Below are positions 11,810 through 22,086 of a stretch of DNA of 64,000 nucleotides, one piece after another. The translations under genes and the position numbers were made by a program. The stretch comes from Acanthochlamys bracteata. Lineage: Eukaryota; Streptophyta; Magnoliopsida; Pandanales; Velloziaceae. Below the pieces are notes generated by a model. The model ran no database searches. It was not told the origin of the DNA and saw only the letters and a list, made by a program, of their open reading frames with translations. Position 1 is the stretch's first letter, and the number at the start of each line of letters is the position of its first letter. Location of the stretch: positions 6,825,001-6,889,000 of the forward strand of contig CM034126.1 of NCBI GenBank assembly GCA_019914995.1, given 5' to 3'.

Positions 11810-12250
11810 CACTACCCAGGTGCCTCACCTGACTGGGTGCCATTTGGTGGTCAAGTCTAATAGGGACTCGCATATCTTATATTGTTATTTTTGGAGATTC
11901 TCTTATGTAATAATAGATTAGTAGGTATTCCAGTACCGGTTGTGGACTCTTGGGCTCCCTTTTGAAGAAAACTGAGTGCCAAAGTGTCATTTAGGCGTTT
12001 GAATTCATTAGGGACTCTTTGATTTATAGTTGTACTTGTAGAGAGACTCCTTAGAAAGAGTTAGACAGTTAAGAAGAGTCTCAAGTAATTGTATCTCTTG
12101 CAATTATAAATAGATGCCAAGCCTCTAGTTGTGGTGGCATGAATGATCAAATAAATTAAATATTTCTAGTTTAACTTTATAGCCATTAAGAGTATTCTTC
12201 TTAAGAACTCCAAGGTGTATCAAAATCCAGGGCCTTTCCTAAAACTAGTT
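11810..12250 (+). repeat. Possible second LTR or promoter-like fragment
   Basis: Around 12,105-12,120 is 'aattataaatagatgcc', a TATA-like box followed by a short leader and 'aataaattaaatatttc', the pattern of a plant copia LTR U3-R region on the plus strand. GC-rich sequence with repeated 'ggtgcc' / 'ggcacc'-like words precedes it (11,750-11,850). No partner copy was found, so it could be a solo LTR. Confidence 0.3.
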
Positions 12251-12299
12251 CTTTGAAACACCAAACATTGCATTAAGTGTAACTTTTCTTCTAACAGAT

Positions 12300-13350
12300 T
12301 TAGATAATGTAAAATGCATATCATTGTCCTTAATCGACAAGCTTTGTCTCATTTTCAAAGAAATATGAAAGGAGCATGTTCTTCATTCACATCGACACAT
12401 GAACTTTTTCAAGACTTTCATTCAGGTGAGCATTTTTGACATCCAAACATTCATTCATCGCACTCAATTTGATATTTAAATCTTTTAAGTTATCCATCTT
12501 AAATTGCAAATTTTCACGCATACACTATGTTCATTTTCATCATGTATAGTTCTGTAGGGGCAATAAAAGTCAAAGTTTCATCCATCTTATCATTCACCTC
12601 TATGAAGTTTGCATTTTTCAGATATGAATCTTTTGTTCTTACCATGATCAGCATGCAAATCATCATTCTTAGGTTTTATCCATCAAACTCAGCAAGCATA
12701 TTTCTAGTACCACGCGGTTCATTTCCACTAGGATCTTTCTCAAGTAATGAATTCAATTTTCTAGTCAATAATTCACACATTTGTTTATCATCGTGCATGC
12801 ATTTCTGTAGAGAAATATATATATATATATATAGAGAGAGAGGAGAGAGAGAGAGAGAGATTATCAAGAACTTTAAGACTATCAAGTGATTCAACAAATG
12901 TCGCATATAAGTCTTCATTTGAGTTTTTAAGATTAGATAGGGTTACTTATCTTGCTATCTGATCTAGTTCTTATAATGAGACGCAAATATGTATTTCTGA
13001 TTCCTTGTTGTTGCTCTCATTAGATGAAGTGTCCACATTCTAATAGTCACTTGACTTTACTTCTTTTGATCTTTGTTTATGCTCTTTTTGGGTTGTCTTT
13101 CAACATATACTGATGTGTCTTTATGCATTTACTCTAATTTGTCTGAAATTTCTTTAGCTTTAGAACGCAAATTTGATTGAGTTCATTAGAACTAAATACA
13201 TCATATAACAAATTCATAGGGCTCATTAGAACTTGATATGCAATTTTAATTAGAACACGAGCATTTAAGGATATGTAATTGTTAACATCATCGCAGGGTT
13301 CTGAAGATGGATGGCTTGATCTTTGCAACTCCATTTTTAACAAAATTTCG
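12300..13350 (-). pseudogene. Eroded copia-type gag remnant
   Basis: On the minus strand, short open pieces fit a plant copia Gag: 13,134-13,343 has 'ISLNARVLIKI', resembling the 'NSKAMNALF' segment, and 12,676-12,918 has 'QMCELLTRKLNSLLEKD', resembling the charged helical tail of such Gag proteins. The position just downstream of the PBS at 13,523 agrees. No full domain survives. Confidence 0.35.
12816..12861. repeat. (TA)n(GA)n microsatellite
   Basis: A run of about ten 'ta' units is followed by 'ga' units. It creates artificial open frames on both strands in this stretch. Confidence 0.9.
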
Positions 13351-13522
13351 AACTATGTAGTTTAGAGCTAGAAGAGATATGGTCTTTTTAATCGTTCAAT
13401 ATTTGTAATCCATCCTGTTGAGTTATCGAGGACAGTTAAGTGGTCTCCCTTCTTTATCTATGAAAGTTGAGCTCGCTATAGGATTTTCTCCGCAAGGTGT
13501 TTAACCTAATGTTGTGAGGCAT

Positions 13523-13534
13523 GCTCTGATTCTA
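13523..13534 (-). promoter_or_regulatory. Primer binding site of nested element
   Basis: The minus strand reads 'TAGAATCAGAGC', two mismatches from the initiator-Met-tRNA primer site. It lies two bases from the LTR start 'TGTTAGAATACC' at 13,537, the usual arrangement in plant copia elements. Confidence 0.6.
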
Positions 13535-13536
13535 AT

Positions 13537-14510
13537 TGTTAGAATACCTACCCAAGCAACTTAGTAGGGAGGGTGGAATTGAGTTGTAACAAATATTCCA
13601 ACCTAAAACCTTTATTTCAAATAGTAAGAAGTACATAGGTAACTAACCTAACTGAATGAGCTGTTGATTTACTGGAAATTTCAAATCCCTATGAAGAGAT
13701 TGAAGTAGTTTTGAATCAACCAGTAGAGTGACGTTCGATCTTCCTATACGTTCTGAAAAGAGAGAAATTAGTAGATGTATCAGCTGAATGATTCTTTGGT
13801 AATTATGTTATTTTCGAAATAGGGTGGAGTCAACAACTAGTTCAGCTAACTGCTTACTTATTGATTTCCTATGCTTTAACAATCGGTAGATATATTAGTT
13901 AGTTGAGTGCTTGCTATTTTTTTCCTACAATATCTTGATTAGCTTTTTAGGACAATTCTAGGTAATGAAAATTAAAGCAATATAAGAGCATAAGCATATG
14001 AGAATTTTTATGTAGTTTACCTACCAACCCAACCGACGTTCACAACCACTGTAAACAAGTGCCACAAACCACGAGACCTACGTTACACCCGAATATCTCT
14101 GTCTCAACTATCTACTTTTGCAATGCGAACCTCAAGATAGCCTTGTAGACTCTTCTAATCTCTCGTGTCATAAATGTTTCCTTCGAAGCTTACTTAACTG
14201 CGACCTCATAGACTCTTTTAATCTGTCTCGGCTACACAAGATAATACTTACAAAAGATGGAATACTTCACAACCCAAGTACCCTTCTCAATCCCAAGTGC
14301 ACCTCGTACTCAATACAATAAAATGTAACGAGCTAAAATTTTTATAGAGATTCTAACTCTATAAGGTTTAGTTCAAAATCACTTTCTATAAATATTATAA
14401 CTCAATAAGCAGAAGAGCTAATCAAAGAAAGAGGTAATGACAATTAACAGGGTTAGCTATCATAAAGTTAGTTGACTAATTGCTTGTTGGTTGGGGATAA
14501 AATATTTTTC
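13537..14510 (-). repeat. 5' LTR copy of nested element
   Basis: It starts with 'TGTTAGAATACC' after the PBS. The first roughly 630 bp match 11,000-11,620. The last roughly 200 bp (14,300-14,510) match a third copy at 17,845-18,060 ('caactctataaggctta' / 'taactctataaggttta'; 'atattataactca'). The outer end is not precise. Confidence 0.6.
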
Positions 14511-14519
14511 TCAGTAGGA

Positions 14520-15180
14520 GTGCCATTTGTTTTTTATTTTTTTGTACATTCGCTTGAGATCTACCCATATATGTACCTTCATCTATCATTTAAATCTTCA
14601 CTTCAACATGAAAGAATTGCTCTCCTCAAATGTCAAACCAGCAGGTGAGACGAAAAGGTCTTTATTTCAGTCCACGCATGCTTACCCGAAATAGGATATG
14701 TATTCTACTACAAATTTTCTACCTTGTCTTGACGTCTCCTTCTGCTCTTTTCACTGAATTTCAAAATGGGATGCGAACAATTGGAATTTCTCTTCGATTT
14801 GTGTTCTTTCTCTTTTGTGCTTCACAAAATGTGGTAGTATCTCCTCTGCAGCATCTCCTCGACCACTTCTTCTTTTCTCTTGTATGCTTCCTTTGCCTTT
14901 ACACATTAATGCCCCTAATTTGATTATCTCCTCCTCTAATGCAACTTTTCTTGCTTGTAACTGTCTACCTTTGATTTCTCCTTGCTTTTTCTGATAAAGA
15001 GCGAAGCTCATAGAGGAAAAGACATAAACAAGCCAAGAGGGTTTCTGTAGACTAATAATGAGGACTTCATTTATTGACCTGACAAATCCCTGTATGGACT
15101 CAAACAGGCGCCAAAATATTAGTACAAGAGACTTAACTCTTATATACATAGCTTTGGATATAGCAAGCTAGACTCAATCT
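14520..15180. other. Unassigned insert with one 132-residue minus frame
   Basis: It lies between the nested LTR copy and the resumption of the copia RT. The minus frame 14,751-15,149 is open for about 130 codons and has a charged, helix-prone tract ('ARKVALEEEIIKLGALM', 'KHKRERTQIEEKF') that could form a coiled coil. It resembles no family I recognise, and its forward-strand shadow is also open. It may be a captured fragment or chance. Confidence 0.3.
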
Positions 15181-15181
15181 T

Positions 15182-15888
15182 TTGTATACCATAAAAAAAT
15201 TAAGGACGGTTCTAGCATCATCTTATTGTTATACGCGGAACGACATGCTTATGAGTTTGATACAAAAAGAGCTTAGGCAGGCAAACAAGATCTTTGAGAT
15301 TCATCTTCACTTTGATAGAAGCAATAAGGAAATCCGATTTCCCAAAAAAATTATTTGGAAAAAGTACTTCATCGCTTCTATATGGAGGAATATAAGCCAG
15401 TATTATTACCTATCTGTTAGTCTCAAGTTGTCTTATGTTGAAACTCATAACAAAATGAAATGGCAAGCTAGAGTAGCCTAGGGAAGTCAACAAAACAATG
15501 CTCACACAAGGGCAATTTCGAGTAGCTGTCAAGGGAAAGCGGTCGAAAAGATGAGTGAAGTATCGCCTCAACGATACGCATCGAAGATGGGAAGCCTAAT
15601 GTTCTCCATGCTCGATTCATGACTAAGCATCACTAGCAATCCTTGAATAGCATACTCTGCTATGTGAAGGAAACCTTGAACTTTTCAAGCTACACAGGAT
15701 CTAAATATCTTGTCAAAGGGTATATCGATGCATATTTTATTAGGCATCTCAATAGAAGACGTTTCAGTACCAAATATGTGTTCATACTTGCAAGCGGAGC
15801 TATCATCGGAAGTTTTAAGTTTAAGTATTTAGTGGCATTATCGACCACAGACGATTATTTCAAGGACCATCAGTTACTTATTGCATGA
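15182..15888 (+). pseudogene. Ty1/copia reverse transcriptase end and RNase H remnant
   Basis: 'NDMLMSLIQKELRQANKI' corresponds to the 'DDMLI' catalytic box plus the following helix of copia RT, with YVDD eroded to YTRND. Further on 'EKMSEVSPQRYASKMGSLMF' is the family's 'YASAVGSLMYAM' segment, in another frame. At 15,643-15,888 'GYIDAYFIRHLNRRRFSTKY' and 'VALSTTDDYF' are the RNase H motifs (usual 'DADFAGDLD' and 'VALSTTEAEY'). It is the 3' half of the element broken at 10,990. Confidence 0.8.
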
Positions 15889-15959
15889 CGCTCTCAGAAT
15901 TGAAAGGAGTTGAGGTGGTAATTGAAGATTGTTGAATTTCCATAAAAGATCTAACAAAA

Positions 15960-17560
15960 AATAAAATAATATAAAAAAGAAGACTATCTGAGTAATACTT
16001 TTTAAAATTGTTTATCATCACTTTAATCATGTGTCAAATAATGTATCTATAATATGCAAATGCACATGTGGTGTAAGTTTTCAAATGATAATATAGTAAG
16101 TTTCAGTATATATTATTACAGATTCTTGTATTATAAAAGACAGTAAGCATATTTTATAATGTGGACTATTATTTAAATTAAAAAATTAGGATTTCACCTT
16201 ACTGACATATCAAGGTTGAAAATTTGAATTTTCAAATGTTCGGCTATGTAGTACTTCTTAAATTTAGCTAAGCTTTGATTTGAATTAGTAAGTTAAGAAA
16301 TAGTAACTTGAGTATAATTAATTTGTCTTTTTATCAGCTTTCTATATGATTGCACAATTAAGTTAATAATATGGCAAGCGTAATATTGATGCAATAAATT
16401 TTTACTTGTGTATGACTTAGTTCCATCTCAAAAATTGAATTACCTTTGTGGTGGTTGAAACATTGTTTAATGTGATAGAGATAATGCTTTACTTTTGCAA
16501 AAATCTTGTACTACAGTTACAATATGCTTCGAACTAGTTTATAATCATATGCACAATCAATAAATTTAAACCAATAACTTTTTTGTATATCTCTTTGTGA
16601 ATTTAACTAATATTGCTATACGCTCAAATATGATATGTTAATTCAATAGAAAATTATAATCTACATAATTCAAATTTTAATGCAGTACGCATTTTATTAT
16701 AATAAGCTATATTATTATTTTTAAATATTGTTCGAATAATTTTTTGAAATGATGAACAATATGCTCTTCTAATATGTTTTTCATAAAAAGATCACTCAGC
16801 CAAACTAATAGGCAATACATATCATAAATCATAAAAGTGGTAATTCCATAGCCATATTAGAGTCGTAGGAGCAAATTCTTACCAAACTATTCATATTGAA
16901 GTGAAGTTGAATTTATGAAGTCTTGCTCTCGATTCTTTTTCACACAATATTTCTTACCATAGATTATTAGATGTTGGGTTCCAACACTAAGATTCGCAGT
17001 TATATTTTTTCGCAAAGTCGCCATTTTTATTTGATACCAATGTCTTTACTGTATTTTTATTGATAAAATTATTTCAGGCTTCACAAGTTATATCTTTTAA
17101 TGTCTTGTTATTGTCGATTTCGACGTAGAAGCCGAACTACTTCTAACATTCAAAATTGGAAAGTTTTAATCATCTGAAAACTTTATTTTTTGCATTAGAG
17201 AAATGTTTGTCACCTTCTTCTACGTGAGCAACATCTATTTCTTTCAAATTTTAATCATCTGTATATGACATAGTCACCCATCTAATAGCATGAATATTTT
17301 GATCCATTTACAATAAAATATATGAAATAAGAACACTAAAAATGTTTTAAGAATGTGAGAAATTAGAATGTGAAAATGTGTTCTTGAGAGTTGAAAATTA
17401 TAAAATAAGGTATTGAAAGTTTGGTGTGTGAAATTTGAAAGAAGAGGGGAGGTATTTATAAAGAGGAGGTAAATTATAATTTATTATTGGAAACGTTTTG
17501 ACCGTCGACAGGCTGATCTAATAGCCAATGGTCATGCGGTTAGCTAATAGTCATCTTAAT
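15960..17560. other. AT-rich stretch without a recognisable gene
   Basis: No open frame above background. At 17,290-17,480 the sequence looks like a minus-strand 5' leader ('ggtatttataaagaggagg'), and 17,500-17,620 repeats short 'ggtcaa/gtcag' words, a composition seen upstream of plant hAT transposase genes. No transposase motif is readable. Confidence 0.4.
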
Positions 17561-17844
17561 TGTTAGCAGTCAGCTTTGACTGTTAAAAGGTTAGAATCTG
17601 ACTGCTAGTTAGGTTTTAGTAGTTGATCATTGAGCTAGCAAACAATCAACATCAAATATGACAGGGTCAATGGTAAAATAGTTCTTTGTGTTCATAGATG
17701 AGCTAGCCTCCAGTCGGATAAACAAAGTCTGTCCAATACTACCTATAGGACAAGTCTGGATAGGCCCGACCTTATCACTACTCATGGGTCGAACGGGCCA
17801 TCTAAATGGGGTTGTGTGTAGACTGGCCCATAGTTTCATTTCTA

Positions 17845-18060
17845 CTCCAAGTGCATCCTACGTTCAATACAATATTTGTTACGACATTTTAAAGTTTTAT
17901 AGGCGTTCCAACTCTATAAGGCTTACTTTAGATCATTCTGTGTAATATTATAACTCAAAAAGAAAAAGACAATCAAAATATGAAATAAAGAACAAACTCA
18001 GTTAAACAGCAGATGAATGAATTTATTGATTTTGCTTGCTGGTTAGGCTCTGCAATTTTT
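17845..18060 (-). repeat. Third copy of the nested-element LTR (partial)
   Basis: Matches about 14,305-14,510: 'aagtgca.cct.cgt.caatacaat', 'caactctataaggctta', and 'aatattataactcaa' occur in the same order. It is a stray fragment about 2 kb beyond the copia element, orientation as the other copies. Confidence 0.55.
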
Positions 18061-18069
18061 TCAACATAT

Positions 18070-20340
18070 ACGAATGTTATGTTATTTCTTTTTTCTCACA
18101 CTTCGTCGATCCTTTTTCTCCCCCTCAATTTCTTCTCTCAAAGGCTTGAATTTATGTGAGGTGAGTTATCGATCTTCCATTTGTTCTTCTTTGTCTTCTC
18201 TATCTTCTTCTTTTGAAATTTTGACCAACTACTAAATTTGATTGTAGAAAATCTAAAATTTCTTTATCTCGATTTTGTTCTTTCTATTTAGATAATAACT
18301 GAGAGTGACCATATAAACTATGCAGTTCGATCTTGACCAGCTCTTCCTTCCTCTTTTATGTTTGATTAATCTTCAATTAATGCTCTTGATCTTAATGTTC
18401 TCCAGCTTAAACTCTTTTTTTTCTTGTTTTGTTCAACCTCTAACGTAATTTGTAATATATGATGATGATTGTAGTATGATAGCGGACTTTGTGTGGAATG
18501 ATTTTTGCAATGTAGTTTGTATAGGAATGAGATGTAAATTAGACTTTTAACGTGAAGTGTGTAGGGCTTATTTGGATGAATTTAATTGATGGGATTGATC
18601 TCAATTTACTTGATGCATATTAGACTTGTTGTATGGATCAAAAAGTCACTTTCAGGAAATCGGGATACAGTAGTAGAATTAGGTTGGGTTAAAGTCATTT
18701 TAGAAGCCATTCTTTCCTAATTGTTGATAAGTCGCATTGTTGTTCTGAAATGATGCGCCGCGTTACTTGGCCTCCTTTTAGCAATTAAGGAAGTAGTTGG
18801 GATCCAAATTCGGAGATGTTGATTTATTAATATGCACTAAAGTGTTGTCCTCCAGGTCTTAGCTGAGCATCAAAAGGTCTTGTAATACCTAAACAGCTAG
18901 CCATACTTAACAAGGAAACTTATCATAAGGAAGATGTGCGTATGAATGACTAATAGGTGAAAATATATAGGACATGAGTGAAGTCTGTTTTGGGCATTCA
19001 TCTCAGAGAGCTATTGTGCTCTTTCAGGTATTTGTTTCAGAATTTTGCTTTTTCAACTATTTGATTATTTCTTTTTGCTTTAGAACTTTAGTAAAATGGT
19101 TGTGGAATTCTTGGAGCTTGCTCTAAATCTATTTGAGTTGTTTCATTATTTTAAAAAACTTGTAATGTTTCAAATTTGGTATCTCCTTTCTGTTTCTACA
19201 TATTGCAGTTATGACAGGAGCTTACTGCTATGTACTAACTCAGTATCTTTCCCTTGAAACATGTGACTCAGATGAGTAGCTGTTATACTTATGGACTGGG
19301 ATAAGCATACTTGGAAGAACCATAGCAGAACTGGCTCAAAGGTTCTTATGAAATTGCGATTTAGAGATAAATTTGGGACTGAAAGACTTTGCCTTCTACA
19401 TAACTGGCCCTACCATTTACTCAAGAGCTATTCTCATGTAGCCCTAGCCAACATGGGTACACACTCCTTGCAGTTACAGCTCATTTGTTCACTATGAAAT
19501 CTTCATCCGTTTGTGATAATTTTGGGGGCATTAAAAGTTGGATTTCCTTTCGTAGGTGACAGCTGTATTCAGTTCAAACATAAAAATTTATGAGGCAACA
19601 AAGGAAGCAAAATTCCCAAATGCATTAGGTTTCTTGCCATCAAGTATCGGGACTATGGCAACAGCCATATCACAACGATTCTTGGAAATTATATCTCATT
19701 AGCATCTGGATGCTGCTTGATCTTCCCCAAGACCAATCTGGTGTTTACTTGAAGACATTCAAATCTAGTTGACAATGTCTGGACGGTCTGTGTCCTCAGC
19801 AACCATTTTACCAAATTGAATCCCAATGCTAAGTTTGATCTTGGTATGCTGCATTCTAGTCCTTGATGGTAAATACAATTCTGCCTTTAAGTATTTCTTT
19901 TCGTTTTCTCTTTATTCTTAGTAGGGAGACCAAAAAATCAAAACTTTTTAATATTGTTTAAAATTATATTATTACTAATCTTATTATTTAATGAATCATT
20001 AGTATAATTTTATATTAATACTAATATGTAAACCATGTTGAACATCTCTAAACTCGAATTCCGTATGAATTCTCTTCACGGCCTCCATCTAAATCTCCGC
20101 AATTGGGTGTTTAGACAGTCAAGGAGTACACATAGTTGAACTTTTGTTTTTTTTGGTAGGTCGAATTTGGAGAAGCTAACTGGTCTTTCCAAGCATTGGA
20201 AAGACGTGCTTTAGAGTTTGTTTGCACATGGGCTCCAAGAATAAGGAAGCTAGAAGATAGAGCTCAGTCGAGAGTCAAGGAGGCACCTATGGTTCCTTTC
20301 AGCTGGATTCATGATAGGGTGGTTTAGCTTTGTATACAGA
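18070..20340 (+). pseudogene. Relic of an unidentified host gene
   Basis: Several plus-strand blocks look like decayed exons. About 19,290-19,330 gives 'ISILGRTIAELAQRFL'. About 19,560-19,700 gives 'AVFSSNIKIYEATKEAKFPN' running on through 'ALGFLPSSIGTMATAISQRF' and ending in a stop. About 20,160-20,325 gives 'WSFQALERRALEFVCTWAP', later 'VPFSWIHDRVV', then a stop. The blocks sit in AT-rich intron-like sequence, and a CT-rich leader-like stretch precedes them (18,080-18,200). The protein-like character over about 40-55 codons each is clear, but I do not recognise the family. Frames disagree between blocks. Confidence 0.45.
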
Positions 20341-21990
20341 AGTAACAACAGTTTTAATACTAGCTATTTTCACTCTGCTATAAAGAAGTCTGTCTGTACG
20401 GTCATAAGCTAGAACCTCTGATTCTTTGTGTTCTTGAATCCCGAAGCAATTATGCTATGTGTTTGTTGATATTAGTCATGTTAGCATTGCAATCGGTATG
20501 GTATTCAGAAAAGTTGTGGTACGATTCTGGTATTGTGCGTTTTCGGCTGTTGAACTCTGTTGTTTCTCTTCTAGCCTTTGATTGAGTAATAATCAGTACC
20601 AATGAATCTGCTGTTTTCGATCCAGTCTGGAGTTTGGAGGTGAAGATGCTCAATGGAGTCCGTGAAGAGAATTTATATGGACTTTGAGTTTAGAGGTGTT
20701 CAAGATGGTTTATAAGTATTAATGTAATATTATGCTAATGATTATTAGAAAACAATAGGATTAGTAATAATAGTTTTTAAAAAATTATTTAAAGACGTAT
20801 AGATACTTTAGGTGCTCGTGGTTTCACTTTCTTTTATATAAACGAAACTTTTGGTACTTGCTAAATGACCATTAGTGCTCCATGAAATATAACCTTAGTA
20901 TTAAGTGACGCATAAATAGGCGCGGAGAATAAAATGAAATCTTTGAATAAATTATAGAAACCATTCTTAAAATTTAGCTGGATTCTTTAGCATGAGATGC
21001 TTTGGGTTTACTTTTATCCACATTTAACTCCATCGTATATATGATTCTCGAAAGTTATCGTAGAACCGTGATCATCAATATGTGGCGAAACTGGAACCTC
21101 AAAATTTCGAAATTCTTCACATCGCGTAATCCTTTATGGAAAGATTGAAATAGTGGTTTTAAGTTTTTACAAGTCTAGTTATTTAAAATTAAACTTCAAA
21201 AAATAGTTCCAAGTTTAGACTGCATAAAAGAAGATGCCATCTCCTGTTGCCAAAAGCAGACATAATGGGCCATCCTCATCCAACAACTCATAACAACGTA
21301 GATGCTAGTTTCACTGTCAGCAGTTACTGAAGACAGCTGAGCAAGATGGAACACAAAAGCAATGATCCAGACCATATATATCAATTAAATGTGCAGCCAT
21401 GCATGCCTGATCATATATATGCTTGCTCGTACGGGTGCAAGCAGACAGGATTTGCTCGTGCTGCGGAACTGGGTCCATAATTGTGAAGTACTGCATTGGA
21501 GGGCAGCCGAAGGATGAGGTATCAAGGAAACTTTTCTGTGAAATATTAAATCAATAGTCCTGATTGGTTTGATTGGATGGCGTAGCGGTGAAATGTACCG
21601 AGTTCAGTAGGAGGGGGATCTAATCCTTGTAGCGGCATTTATTTTATAGTCCAACCTAGTTTTAATACTCTGGTTAGATATGCTCTGTCCAGTTTTATTT
21701 TTTATAATTTGATCTGATTATTTATCTAATTTATTTTTTATTTTATATAAAATAAAAAATAAATTTTTAAAAATATTTTAAAAATTATTATTAAGATAAA
21801 AATAAAAATTAAATATTTTTTATGATTAAGTACGGTTATGTTATTATTCATCAGACCGGACAGGCTAAGCTTCAGGCAATTTGATCAGCTCGTTTGATCC
21901 AGCTCATATTTTCATTTATATCTCTTCTACTCTCGATAGTCTGTTCTGTCCTTGTACCAAATGTACTCCTTTCATAAAAACTATTTCAAA
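20341..21990. other. No recognisable gene
   Basis: Short frames (20,450-20,653 and 21,196-21,384, both minus) resemble nothing known. A very AT-rich block at 21,720-21,830 may be a degenerate member of the MITE family described below. Confidence 0.5.
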
Positions 21991-21991
21991 G

Positions 21992-22077
21992 TGAAATCAT
22001 ATTTTCTCATTAACTCATAACACTAACTTACATAATATATATGTATCCACAATGAGCTGCATTATAAAATCAACTCA
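21992..22077 (-). repeat. 3' LTR of copia element (about 86 bp)
   Basis: Begins 'TGAAATCATATTTTCTCATT' and ends 'ATAAAATCAACTCA', TG...CA as LTRs require. Similarity to 31,612-31,699 covers its full length and stops on both sides apart from about 8 bp on the left. It directly abuts the RNase H tail. Confidence 0.55.
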
Positions 22078-22086
22078 CTTCAACAC

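Larger units (their letters stand above)
10995..14520 (-). mobile_element. Nested copia-type LTR element (minus strand)
   Basis: Two direct copies of one roughly 600 bp sequence lie at about 11,000-11,620 and 13,575-14,165 and are alignable throughout. At the inner edge of the right copy is 'gctctgattcta' directly followed by 'TGTTAGAATACC', a minus-strand PBS abutting a classical copia LTR start. So the right copy is the 5' LTR and the left copy the 3' LTR of an element transcribed leftward. The left copy lacks the first roughly 35 bp. The interior is eroded. Confidence 0.6.
8956..15960 (+). mobile_element. Decayed Ty1/copia retrotransposon, split by a nested LTR element
   Basis: Plus-strand domains run gag zinc knuckle (about 9,000), protease (9,126), gag-preintegrase (9,570), integrase (9,920-10,040) and RT start (10,690-10,990). 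After a 4.2 kb interruption come the RT end and RNase H (15,182-15,888). Integrase before RT defines Ty1/copia. Both halves are collinear parts of one polyprotein. Stops are frequent and neither LTR could be delimited. Confidence 0.8.

Noticed and set aside
12527-12918. Overlapping 120- and 80-codon frames on both strands
   Set aside because: Much of both is TA/GA microsatellite translation; only a weak Gag resemblance remains, recorded with low confidence.
16000-17300. Decayed hAT transposase
   Set aside because: Only a leader-like composition at 17.3-17.6 kb; no BED finger or hATC motif could be read.
21578-21640. String 'gtagcggtgaaatg' resembling a 16S rRNA segment
   Set aside because: The match is about 14 bases only; flanking sequence does not continue as rRNA.
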